DNA of 64,000 bases. Origin: UBA4732 sp963823075. GTDB lineage: Bacteria > Planctomycetota > Planctomycetia > Gemmatales > Gemmataceae. A program made the position numbers and the translations under genes. Below are positions 23,882-32,441 of this stretch, piece by piece (within the stretch, counting starts at the first letter, position 1; every line of letters starts with the position of its first letter). The DNA lies in contig CAWGKE010000002.1 of NCBI GenBank assembly GCA_963823075.1, positions 186,001 through 250,000 on the forward strand. Direction: 5' to 3'. A model generated the notes under the pieces. It ran no database searches. It saw nothing but the letters and a program-made list of their open reading frames with translations, and was not told the DNA's origin.

Positions 23882-26449
23882 ATGGTTCCCGAGAGCGCAA
23901 CGGCTGCCGAGCGCGAACGCCGGTTGGGTGAAGCGCTCGCCTCCTGGATCGAGGCGGCGGAAGCGGGACGGTCTCCGGACAGCGGCGCGTGGCTCGCCCG
24001 TTACCCCGAGTTGGGCGCGGAACTGGTGGAGTTCTTCGCCGCCCAGAAGGTGTTCCCAAGGGTCGCCGCGACTCGGTCCGAGGCGACGCCGGCCCCGGAG
24101 CGGCTGCCGGCGGAGGATTGGAAGAGGCCGTCCCCCTCCTTCGACGATTTCGAGGTAGGGGAGGAACTGGGCCGCGGCGGAATGAGCGTCGTTTACAAGG
24201 CGCGGCAGGTCAGCCTGAACCGCCCCGTGGCGCTGAAGGTGTTGCGCGGCGACCAGTCCGAGGCCGAGGAGACGTTACGGCGGTTCCGCAACGAGGCCGA
24301 GCTGCTCGCCCGTCTCGACCACCCCAACATCGTGCGAATCCATGCGACGGGGGAGCAAGACGGCCGGCCGTTTTTCGTGATGCCCCTCCTGGAAGGCGGC
24401 AGCCTGGCCGGTCGCCTGGCGCGGTTCGGCGCCGACCCGCGGGCCGCGGCGCGGCTGGTCGCCGTCGTCGCCCACGCCGTGCATCACGCCCACCAACGCA
24501 TGGTGCTGCACCGCGACCTCAAGCCGTCCAACATCCTCCTCGACGCGGCCGGCCAGCCGTACATCACCGACTTCGGGCTGGCGCGGCGTCTGGAGACTGA
24601 CAGTGGGCTGACGCAATCCGGCGCCGTCGTCGGAACGCCCAGTTACATGGCCCCGGAGCAGACGATGGGCGACAAGGCCGTCGTGACCACGGCCGCCGAC
24701 GTGTACGCCCTGGGCGCCATCCTGTACGCCCTTCTGACCGGGCGCCCTCCGGTGCAGGGCGAGACCGTCTACGACACCATTATGCAGGTGCGCGAGGCGT
24801 CCCCGGAGCGGCCGAGGCGCCGCAACCCGAAAGTGAGTCGCGATCTGGAGACGATCTGTCTCAAGTGTCTGGAGAAAGACGCCGGGCGGCGCTACGGCTC
24901 GGCGGAGGCGCTGGCGGAGGACATCGAGCGCTGGCTGAAGGGTGAGCCGATCACGGCCCGCCCCGGCGGCCCGGTCTCGCGGGCGGTGAAATGGGCGCGT
25001 CGGCGTCCGGTCCCGGCGGCCCTGGGCGTCCTGTTGGCGGCGGCGGTCGTCCTGTGCCTCGGGCTTTCTGCCTACGTCCTAGTCCGGGAGCGCGACCACG
25101 CCAACGAACGGGCGCGGAGCGAGGCTGACAAGGCGCGAAGCATCCAGATCGAACGCGACGTGGCCAAGGCCAAGCAACGCGAGGCTGAGAGTGCAAATGC
25201 CACGACCCAGATCGTCCTCGCGGTGAACCAGGATTCATTGTTGCGGATGGTACGTGCAGGGCGTGGCGGGCGGAAAGCGATGCGGGACCTGTACGAGTCG
25301 TTGGCGCCGCTGCTCCAATCGCTGGAAAGAGCGGGGCCCGCTAACACGGACCAGCGGATGCAACTGGGAAAGTTCTACATACTCATCGGCGAGGATTGCC
25401 GGCAGACAGGAGAGCTGGACCTGGCGGCCCAAGCGTTGAACCAGGCCTTGAGGCTATTCACAGGCCTGCCGGACGACAGCCCGTCGGCGCGGGAATATCG
25501 GGCCGAACACGCCGCCGCCTTGCAGACCCTGGCCCTCATCCTTCAGCAGCAAGGAAAGGTCAAGGAGGCGGATGACGACTACGGCGAGGCCCGCACGATG
25601 CTCCTCGGGCTGGTCAAAGTCGATAAAGACAACACCCTGTTCAAGCGCTACCTGGCTCACACCGAGGGCAACCTGGCCGCGTTGCGGATGGAGGCCGGGC
25701 GGTGGGACGAGGCCGTGGATTTAAACAAGCATGTCGTGGACAGCCTGGAAAAGCTCCCCGGCGCCCTGCCGGAGGACCGTCAGCGACTCGGCAAGGCGTG
25801 GGACAACCTGGGCGTCGCCCTCTCTCAGCAGGCCGGCCGCGCGCACGAAGCGGGCCAGGACGATCGGGCGGTCGAGCTGGCGGTCCAGGCTCGGACGGAC
25901 TTCGAGGAGGGGCGAAAGGTGCGTGAGGCGCTGGCCAAGGACGCCCCCGACGACCTGGGTTTTCAGGCCGACCTGGCCAAAAGCCTGCACAACCTCGGCA
26001 CGTGGGACCTCACGTTCCGAGCGGACGACAAGCAAGGGCGTGAGGAAGGCATCGGCCTGCTGCGCCGCGCCGCCGACATCGATAAGCGGCTGCTGTCGGA
26101 CCAGCCGTTCCTCCCGGACCATGCCGCGGATGCCGCCCGCGACCTCCTCGACCTCGGGCAGCTTCTCTACGTCGATGGCGATCAGGAGGGATCGGATAAG
26201 AGCTTTATGGAGGCGGCGCGGGTCGCGGACGAGGCCGCGGGGCGCTTTCTCCGGTCCCCCAAGGTCCAAAACTTCTTTCTCGGCGTCGTCCGACAGAGCA
26301 TCGACTGGTACGGCCAGCCGAAGCGCCCCGACGCGGCCCGCACGTTCCTCGACAACACGGTGGCGGCCTGGCAAGAACGGGCCAAGACCGACGCGGCGGC
26401 GCAGGACACGCTCAAGGCGCTGCTCGAACTGCAACAGAAGCTCAAGTGA
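23882..26449 (+). CDS. Ser/Thr protein kinase with transmembrane and TPR domains
   Basis: 855 residues. A short N-terminal helical region (LASWIEAAEAGRSPD) precedes the Hanks-type kinase domain, about 92-360: glycine loop LGRGGMSVVYKA, VALKVLRG (Lys), HRDLKPSNILL (catalytic Asp), DFGLA and APEQ are all intact, so it should be active. One membrane segment follows at about 380-402 (ALGVLLAAAVVLCLGLSAYVLV), then a coiled coil and a TPR-rich extracytoplasmic region to the end. It is co-transcribed with the ECF sigma gene (4-base gap) and followed by a run of small unknown genes that may be its targets or regulon. Confidence 0.96.
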   Translation: MVPESATAAERERRLGEALASWIEAAEAGRSPDSGAWLARYPELGAELVEFFAAQKVFPRVAATRSEATPAPERLPAEDWKRPSPSFDDFEVGEELGRGGMSVVYKARQVSLNRPVALKVLRGDQSEAEETLRRFRNEAELLARLDHPNIVRIHATGEQDGRPFFVMPLLEGGSLAGRLARFGADPRAAARLVAVVAHAVHHAHQRMVLHRDLKPSNILLDAAGQPYITDFGLARRLETDSGLTQSGAVVGTPSYMAPEQTMGDKAVVTTAADVYALGAILYALLTGRPPVQGETVYDTIMQVREASPERPRRRNPKVSRDLETICLKCLEKDAGRRYGSAEALAEDIERWLKGEPITARPGGPVSRAVKWARRRPVPAALGVLLAAAVVLCLGLSAYVLVRERDHANERARSEADKARSIQIERDVAKAKQREAESANATTQIVLAVNQDSLLRMVRAGRGGRKAMRDLYESLAPLLQSLERAGPANTDQRMQLGKFYILIGEDCRQTGELDLAAQALNQALRLFTGLPDDSPSAREYRAEHAAALQTLALILQQQGKVKEADDDYGEARTMLLGLVKVDKDNTLFKRYLAHTEGNLAALRMEAGRWDEAVDLNKHVVDSLEKLPGALPEDRQRLGKAWDNLGVALSQQAGRAHEAGQDDRAVELAVQARTDFEEGRKVREALAKDAPDDLGFQADLAKSLHNLGTWDLTFRADDKQGREEGIGLLRRAADIDKRLLSDQPFLPDHAADAARDLLDLGQLLYVDGDQEGSDKSFMEAARVADEAAGRFLRSPKVQNFFLGVVRQSIDWYGQPKRPDAARTFLDNTVAAWQERAKTDAAAQDTLKALLELQQKLK

Positions 26450-26577
26450 CGAAGGCGACGCCGCGGTTAAGGCCGCGGATAAGGACCGGAATCGTGGGCT
26501 CGGGCGGAGACGGTGCGCGCCGGCCGATCGGCGGCCGACGCGGTATCGGTGGTTCGGAAGTGGATAGGAGGTGGCAA

Positions 26578-26772
26578 ATGTCACACTGGGACGACGACGA
26601 CGAGCGGCGGCGGCAGGAACAGGAACAACGCTGGTTCGAGGAAGACCAGGAGCGCGAGCGGCAACAACTGGAGGAGGAGCAGCGCCACTATAAAGAGGAT
26701 CTGGAAGAAGAACGGCGGCGGCTGGAGGAGGAGCACCGCCACTACAAGGAGGACCTGGAACGGGATCGCTAG
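26578..26772 (+). CDS. Small, highly charged coiled-coil protein
   Basis: 64 residues from ATG at 26578, preceded by a near-perfect AGGAGGTG ribosome site. The sequence is almost only D, E, R, Q, H and Y: MSHWDDDDERRRQEQEQ, then a 15-residue unit ending in HYKEDLE repeated twice. A continuous charged helix or coiled coil is expected. No membrane segment. The strong ribosome site is the main support that it is translated. Function unknown; it lies in the small-gene train after the kinase. Confidence 0.65.
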   Translation: MSHWDDDDERRRQEQEQRWFEEDQERERQQLEEEQRHYKEDLEEERRRLEEEHRHYKEDLERDR

Positions 26773-26893
26773 GAGCGCCGTGGTTCCTCCGAAGGCCGGG
26801 TTTCGTATGAGGCGGTGTCGGGAACAGGACGGGCGGCTCGAAGACGCGGAGTCTGTCCCGAACTCGGCGCCGCCCCTCGACAGGAGTACCCGT

Positions 26894-27403
26894 ATGAACG
26901 ACCTGTTTAAGGAGTTTCTCCTTTCGCCCACCTTCAGTTCGTTCCTGCGGGTCCGGCAGGCGGTGATCGACGGCGCGAGCTATGACCCGACATCCACCGA
27001 GTTGGACGCCGCCTGGTCTCTCATCACCCAGAGTCGATTCCGAGAGGCCTGGGACCTGTTGATCGGGAAGCAAGAGAAGTATCTCCTCAGTTCGCGCTAC
27101 TACGCCTGCCTCGGGATCGCGTCAGAGTCTCTCGGCGACCGGAACGCCGAGCCGATCATGCACTTGGGCGCCACGAGATGCCTACAGGGGCTGTTGAGTA
27201 CGGGAGACGGGAGTCGGCGCCGTGCTTATCTGATCCTGCGGTCCTGGGACGTATGTGACGTGCTGGAATCACTCCACAAGAAAGTGGTCAACCCCGAAGC
27301 CATGCAAGAACCGACGGAGTTCCTCGTCATGCGCTGTGACGACCGATCCGAGGTTTGCTTTGACATGCGCGACATGTGGCGGGCCTTATTGCAACAGAGA
27401 TGA
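26894..27403 (+). CDS. Hypothetical helical protein
   Basis: 169 residues from ATG at 26894 (MNDLFKEFLLSPTFSSFL), with AGGAG 9 bases upstream. Alpha-helical with TPR-like spacing (AWSLITQSRFREAWDLLIGK, SSRYYACLGIASESLGDRNA). No signal peptide or membrane segment. The stop is followed after 6 bases by the next gene's ATG, indicating one operon. I do not recognise the family. Confidence 0.7.
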   Translation: MNDLFKEFLLSPTFSSFLRVRQAVIDGASYDPTSTELDAAWSLITQSRFREAWDLLIGKQEKYLLSSRYYACLGIASESLGDRNAEPIMHLGATRCLQGLLSTGDGSRRRAYLILRSWDVCDVLESLHKKVVNPEAMQEPTEFLVMRCDDRSEVCFDMRDMWRALLQQR

Positions 27404-27409
27404 GTTCCG

Positions 27410-27709
27410 ATGAATCTCACGCAAGAACAGTGGCAGACGTTACGGCCCTACGCCCTGGCGGGCGTCGAATACGAACTGGCGAGCGGCGCCGCGCCGGAAA
27501 CTACCGAGACGCTGCGGCGGCTAGTTCGCCAAGGATACTCAAGGGACGACGCGCTGGACCTCATCGCCCGCGTTTATTTCAAGACGCAGCTTGCGCCCCA
27601 TTGTGAGGCGAGGTTCCTGGCGGAAACGTATGGCGCCAGCGTGTCGGTCGGCTTGAACTTTGACAGGTACAGAGAGGCCCTCCGCGCCCTGCCGAGGCAA
27701 TGTGAATAG
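27410..27709 (+). CDS. Hypothetical protein
   Basis: 99 residues starting MNLTQEQWQTLRPYALAGVE, 6 bases after the previous stop. Predicted mostly helical and soluble (ETLRRLVRQGYSRDDALDLI). The tight spacing suggests co-translation with the preceding gene. No known motif seen. Confidence 0.65.
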   Translation: MNLTQEQWQTLRPYALAGVEYELASGAAPETTETLRRLVRQGYSRDDALDLIARVYFKTQLAPHCEARFLAETYGASVSVGLNFDRYREALRALPRQCE

Positions 27710-27800
27710 CCGAATGCGTCGCTGGGTCCCGGCCGGTGGTCATGCCTGGCCATCGCCTGAATCGCCTGTCTCTATTCCGGTCCCGTCGGAGAAGTCAATC

Positions 27801-28013
27801 GTGGCCCTGATCAGATGCCCGGGCTGTGCGAAGGAAGTTTCTCCACGCGCGTCGTCGTGCCCGCATTGCGGCGAGCCCATCAACCCCGAAGCCGGACCGA
27901 AGGTGAGGCTGACCTGCCCCAGCTGCGGCGGTTCGGGGAAAGGCCGGTGGGTCGGTCTATTGTTTGGGGGTTGGGCCAAGTGTGACTTGTGTCGCGGGAA
28001 GGGCTTCATCTGA
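27801..28013 (+). CDS. Small zinc-ribbon protein with DnaJ-type cysteine repeat
   Basis: I choose GTG at 27801 (GGAGAAG 6-8 bases upstream), giving MALIRCPGCAKEVSPRAS and 70 residues; an in-frame ATG at 27714 would add a Pro-rich extension. The N-terminal half is a zinc ribbon (CPGC...CPHC). The C-terminal half contains CPSCGGSGKG and CDLCRGKGF, the CxxCxGxG pattern of the DnaJ central domain. Likely two zinc sites and a protein- or nucleic-acid-binding role. Family unknown. Confidence 0.65.
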   Translation: MALIRCPGCAKEVSPRASSCPHCGEPINPEAGPKVRLTCPSCGGSGKGRWVGLLFGGWAKCDLCRGKGFI

Positions 28014-28227
28014 TCTTCCCGTGCCGCTACCCCCGCAGGAAAGGCTGCCAAGCAGACCGGGCGCCTGCGCCGCCGCCACGTCGCGGTCAAGTTGCAGTCG
28101 CAGGCCCCGCGGCCCCTGGACGCCGCGAGTTTCGTCGTACTCGAACCCTGTGCGGAGAGGGGCCTCCGCCGGAACCTCTTGGACATCGTCCCCTTAACAC
28201 CCCGCAACGGCGGGGCAGGAGTCACAC

Positions 28228-28725
28228 ATGTCCGATGCGAACGAGAATGGCCCGAAAGTTATCGGCGCCGCCGTGCTGGTCCTCGCGGGTTACGCACTTG
28301 TCAACCTGGAAAAAACGACGCAGGCCATTCAGGGCCTGACCGGAGGCGGGATCAACTGGACTGCGTCCGGAACGCACACCATTTCGTGGGGGGAAGGAAC
28401 CGGCGCCTATTCCCTGGAAACGTACTGGAGCAGCGGCAGCCTGTACTACCGGGCGGCGTGCAAGATGAGCCCCGAGCAGCTCCGGCAGGCCGTCACGCGC
28501 AGCAAGTCGCCGACGTACGGCCGGGCCGGCATGGACTTCCGGCTGCGGAATCGGTTCGGGCAGGATCTCATCCATCTGGAGATCCCCGCCGAGGCCTTCA
28601 AGACAGACGACAAAGACTCGAATCGCGTCGTTGCGGTCGGGTCGGCCGAAGTTTCGGAAGCGGACTATTGGGAGATTGTCCATTCGGCGGGGGAATGTGG
28701 GGGTTTGAACTTCCTCGCGAACTGA
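28228..28725 (+). CDS. Hypothetical membrane-anchored protein
   Basis: 165 residues from ATG at 28228 (MSDANENGPKVIGAAVLVLAG). A hydrophobic stretch at about 10-25 could anchor it in the membrane. The rest is beta-rich (TISWGEGTGAYSLETYWSSG) and ends in a cysteine-containing AGECGGLNFLAN. It is preceded by 214 bases without a clear gene. No family recognised. Confidence 0.7.
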   Translation: MSDANENGPKVIGAAVLVLAGYALVNLEKTTQAIQGLTGGGINWTASGTHTISWGEGTGAYSLETYWSSGSLYYRAACKMSPEQLRQAVTRSKSPTYGRAGMDFRLRNRFGQDLIHLEIPAEAFKTDDKDSNRVVAVGSAEVSEADYWEIVHSAGECGGLNFLAN

Positions 28726-28766
28726 GATCCCGACAGCGCGTCGTGAATTTTGGAGGAGGGCTGTTC

Positions 28767-28940
28767 ATGTCCGACGGCGGCTTTGAAAAGGGCGTGGGAC
28801 AAGGGTGCGGCATGGTGGTCGGGGCGATCCTCGCCATTCTGGCGCTGCTGTTCCTGTGTTGCGGTGGTCCGGGCCTTATCTCGCACGACCAGCCGCAGGG
28901 GTCCGAGCAGCGCTCCGGGGCAAACTCGAGCCGGCCTTGA
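28767..28940 (+). CDS. Small single-pass membrane protein
   Basis: 57 residues from ATG at 28767, preceded by a strong GGAGGAGGG. MSDGGFEKGVGQGCG is followed by one membrane helix (VVGAILAILALLFLCCGG) and a short polar tail. The strong ribosome site and the clean membrane segment support it despite the small size. Last of the small-gene train after the kinase. Function unknown. Confidence 0.55.
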   Translation: MSDGGFEKGVGQGCGMVVGAILAILALLFLCCGGPGLISHDQPQGSEQRSGANSSRP

Positions 28941-29030
28941 GACAGTTGCATCATCGCCGCCCTGCCTAGAGCGCCGCCCGGTGGATAGAATCCTAACCAT
29001 CGAAGTCTTCCTCACCCTGAGAGGTATCCC

Positions 29031-30677
29031 ATGAAACCGTTCAGGCTGCTGTTCGCGGTCACTCTGGCCGTCTTGACGGCCTGCAACCCGTCGAAAGATC
29101 GCGGCGATCGGACGGCACCATCCGCCAGGGCCGCGGCGGATCCGAGCACGCCGGACGCGGCGGAACCCGATCCGAAAATCGCGGGGAGGCCGCTCAGTCA
29201 GTGGCTCGAAGACCTGAAAGACCTGGATACGAACACCCGCAGCCATGCTGTCGCCGTCCTGGGCAAGGCCGCGGTCGATGTGAAGGCTGCTGCCCCGCAC
29301 CGCCTTCAGGCCGCCGCACCAGACCTCCAACGCCTGCTCGGGGACGCGGATGAAAACACCCGTTACTCCGCTGTTATCGTTCTTGGCACTCTCGACGCCC
29401 AGAAATACGCGCCGGACGTGCTGCCCCTGCTCAAAGACAAGAGTGAGAAGGTCCGCGTGATGGCAGCGGCGGCACTATGCGACGCCGACGCGAAGACTTA
29501 TTTGTCGGACGCCCTACCGATCCTGATCGCAGGCCTGAAGACCAAGAACCGCGCGGCCGAGACGGTCCTCGTGACCTTGGGCGGCAAACTCCCCGCGGTT
29601 CGGAAGGAGGTGGAGGCGTCGGCGACGGACGCCGATGCCGATGAAACGGTCCAAACGCAGGCGGCGCGAGTGCTGAACAAGATTGAAGCCGGCGCGGGAG
29701 ACAAAGCGATGATCGCCTTCCTGCTCAACCAGCTAAAGAGCGCGAAGGCCGAAGCGCGCGTCAACGGTGCGCTGGTGCTCCGGAACATCGAAAACGGAGA
29801 AGGGGGTGCATACGTTGATGAGGACGATGGAGGTTTTGCCGCTAACGTCGCCTTGCGACAACTGGTGGAAAAAGATCCTGCCGTCGCGACCGCGCTCATG
29901 GAGGCCATGAAAGACGCCGGGGAGCGAGTCCGCGACGCTGCGGCGCAAGCCCTGGACAAAATCAATCCGGCTCTGCGGTCCAAGACACAGATCAACTCCT
30001 TGCTGGATCAGTTGAAGGACGCCAAGGCCGCGGTTCGGCGCGAGGCCGCCTATGAGTTGAGCGGCGTCAGACCGAAAGAGCCGTCCGCGAAACCAAACGG
30101 ATCCCCTCCCATCTGGACAGGGTTCAACGACGGCCCGCCCGGCTTCGATCCCTTGACGCCGCGAAAAGCCGTTCCGGATTTGCCGGCCGACGACGAAACG
30201 GTCAAGACCATCGGCAAGGCCCTTTCGGAGGCGATGGACGACTCCGACGCAACGGTGCGCACTACGGCGGAGTGGTCGTTGAAGAAGATCGATCCCGATA
30301 TCAGGATGAAGTTGGAGAAGATCGAAACCGGCGAACGGGTTAAAAAGGCGGTCGCCAGCTGTCTGAAAGGGCTGCAATCTCCGGATGCCAATGTGCGATC
30401 CAAGGCCCTTACGGAACTAATCCGTCTTGATTTGAATACGGACCCCGGCGGCAGGGAAGTTGCGCTTGCGCTGATCGAGGCCGCGCGGTCCAAGGACAAA
30501 AGCGTTCGCGTTTCGGCGATCGCTGCTCTGGGGAGAAAAGATGTCAACCTCAAAGATGTCCTCGGCCAGGACATCGCCACGGCCATCAGCGTTCTGGAAG
30601 AAGCGGCCAAAGACGAGAGTCCGTTCATCAGCCAGCGCGCCAAGGACGCCTTGAAGGTAGTAAGCCCGGACAAGTGA
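29031..30677 (+). CDS. HEAT-repeat lipoprotein
   Basis: 548 residues. Lipoprotein signal MKPFRLLFAVTLAVLTAC with the lipidated Cys at 18. After a low-complexity linker come about ten HEAT/PBS-type repeats, for example LKDLDTNTRSHAVAVLGKAA, LGDADENTRYSAVIVLG, AMKDAGERVRDAAAQALDKI and MDDSDATVRTTAEWSLKKID. HEAT repeats form a curved scaffold for protein binding. Probably tethered to a membrane facing the periplasm. Binding partner unknown. Confidence 0.85.
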   Translation: MKPFRLLFAVTLAVLTACNPSKDRGDRTAPSARAAADPSTPDAAEPDPKIAGRPLSQWLEDLKDLDTNTRSHAVAVLGKAAVDVKAAAPHRLQAAAPDLQRLLGDADENTRYSAVIVLGTLDAQKYAPDVLPLLKDKSEKVRVMAAAALCDADAKTYLSDALPILIAGLKTKNRAAETVLVTLGGKLPAVRKEVEASATDADADETVQTQAARVLNKIEAGAGDKAMIAFLLNQLKSAKAEARVNGALVLRNIENGEGGAYVDEDDGGFAANVALRQLVEKDPAVATALMEAMKDAGERVRDAAAQALDKINPALRSKTQINSLLDQLKDAKAAVRREAAYELSGVRPKEPSAKPNGSPPIWTGFNDGPPGFDPLTPRKAVPDLPADDETVKTIGKALSEAMDDSDATVRTTAEWSLKKIDPDIRMKLEKIETGERVKKAVASCLKGLQSPDANVRSKALTELIRLDLNTDPGGREVALALIEAARSKDKSVRVSAIAALGRKDVNLKDVLGQDIATAISVLEEAAKDESPFISQRAKDALKVVSPDK

Positions 30678-30857
30678 ACTGTCCCAGAACACACAAGGGA
30701 AAGCGAAGCATGCGAGGGCGCGCCCACGCCAAAGGCTGGCATTGCTGTCATGTGCCTCTGCGGAATACGGATCGCACCAGTCAGTGGATGCATACAATGA
30801 GGCGGAATAACCTGGGGTGCGCCCACCCCTTCCCAACCAGGGGTTCCGCCTCCTGTC

Positions 30858-31738
30858 ATGCGAATCCTCTTCCTCGGCGACATTGTCGGCCCCCCCGGCG
30901 TGACGTTCCTCAAGAAGGCGCTGCCTCCGCTGGTCGTGTACGAGCACATCGACTGCGTCATCGCCAACGCCGAGAACGCCGCCAACGGCTCCGGCCTCAC
31001 GGGCAGCATCTACCGCAAGCTCCGCGAGGCCGGCGTCGATCTGATGACATTGGGCGATCACATCTACAAAAAGGCGGAAATCATCCCGACGCTGCAAAAG
31101 GAGGAGCGCATCTGCAAGCCGGCCAACTTCCCGCCGGACGCCCCCGGCCGCGACTTCGCCCTGGCCCGGACGAAGGACGGCACGCCGGTCGCCGCGGTGT
31201 CGCTGCTGGGCGCACCTTCATGCGGTCGGTGGACTGCCCGTTCCGCGCCGCCGACCGCGTGCTGAAGGAGTTGCCGCCGGACGTGCGCGTCGTCGTCGTG
31301 GACATGCACGCCGAGGCCACGGCGGACAAGGTCCTGATGGGCCGTCATCTCATGGGCCGCGTCAGCGCCGTGCTGGGCACGCACACGCACGTCCAGACCG
31401 CCGACGAGCAGGTGCTGCCCGGCGGCACGGCGTTTATCTGCGACGTGGGCATGACGGGGCCTTACGACAGCGTGCTGGGCCGGCGGATCGACCGCGTGCT
31501 TGGCACGACGGTGACGTTCGTGCCGAGCGCGTTCGACGTGGCGGAAGGCGACCCGCGGCTGGCCGGGGTCGTGGTCGAGGTGGACGCGGCGACGGGCAAG
31601 GCGTCGTCGATCCGCCGGGTGATGCTGGACGAGAAGGGCCTGGCGGCGCTGACGGCGGCGCCCCTCACCCCTTCCCCTCTCCCCCAGAGGAGAGGGGAAG
31701 GGGTGAGGGGGCGCCGCCATGAGATTGATGACTTATAA
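30858..31738 (+). CDS. ymdB: YmdB-family metallophosphoesterase, frameshifted
   Basis: Starts MRILFLGDIVGPPG (ATG 30858). The frame shifts at about 31215 (one C lost: GGCGCA where GGCCGCA is expected) and continues RTFMRSVDCPFRAADRVL. Family motifs: IANAENAANGSG, VVVDMHAEATADK and GTHTHVQTAD. The usual GNH metal motif reads GDH (LMTLGDHIYK), a change worth noting. YmdB enzymes hydrolyse 2',3'-cyclic nucleotides and affect biofilm and mRNA decay in Bacillus. The last 25 residues (TPSPLPQRRGEGV) are encoded by a palindromic repeat, so the original end was probably nearer 31660. It overlaps the next gene by 20 bases. Confidence 0.9.
31660..31710. repeat. Palindromic repeat inside the ymdB 3' end
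   Basis: CCCCTCACCCCTTCCCCTCT (31661-31680) faces AGAGGGGAAGGGGTGAGGGG (31691-31710) across a 10-base loop: a 20-bp perfect stem. It encodes the odd Pro/Arg/Gly-rich C-terminus of YmdB and ends 9 bases before the EEP start codon. It may act as an attenuator between the two genes. A looser C-rich/G-rich palindrome occurs in the glycosyltransferase at about 55385. Confidence 0.75.
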
Positions 31739-32433
31739 CATCCACAAAGGCGTCGGCGGCGACCGCCGCTACCGTCTGGAGCGTGTGGCGGCGGTGATCG
31801 AGGCGGAGGCGCCGGACCTGATCTGCCTTCAGGAGGTGGACCGCAACGCCCGCCGTTCGCGCCACGACGACCAGCCGGCGCTCCTGGCGGAGCGGCTGCG
31901 GGCGGCGTCGTGGCTCTACCAGCTCAACGCGCCGCACGGCGAGGGCGGTTACGGCAACCTGATGCTGTCGCGCTGGCCGCTCCGCGACGCCCGATCCGTG
32001 TCGCTGCACTACCGGCGGCGCGTGCCGCGCGGGGCCCAGTTGGCGGTGGTGGAGACGCCGGAGGGGCCGTTGCACTTGGTCCACGTGCATTTCGGCCTGT
32101 CGGAGCGCCGAGCGCCGCTGGCAGGCGGCCCTGCTGCTGGGGCGCCCGGAATTCCTTGCGTCGGCGCATCTGCCGACGCTGATCGCCGGCGACTACAACG
32201 ACTGGCGCAACACGCTGGGCCGGCGCTGTCTGCTGGCGCACGGCTTCCGTCCGGCGACGGCGCCGATCCGGCGATTCCGCACGTTTCCAGCATTCTTGCC
32301 GCTGGCCGCCATCGACAAGATCTACTGGCGCGGGGGGCTGCGCGTTGTGGAGACGCGCGTGGTGCGCAATCGGCCGGCGCGGCGGGCGTCGGATCATCTG
32401 CCGGTGATGTGCGAATTTCAGTTCCACAAGTAA
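31719..32433 (+). CDS. Endonuclease/exonuclease/phosphatase family protein, frameshifted
   Basis: Starts MRLMTYNIHKGVGGDRRYRL (ATG 31719). An extra C at about 32107 shifts the frame, and the protein continues RRWQAALLLGRPEFLASAHL to 32433, about 238 residues. EEP active-site motifs are present: N in TYNIH, E in CLQEVD, GDYNDW and SDHLPV. Members cleave phosphodiester or phospho-ester bonds in DNA, lipids or inositides; the substrate here is unknown. It is coupled to ymdB and ends 8 bases from the convergent giant gene. Confidence 0.88.
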
Positions 32434-32441
32434 GGGACCGC

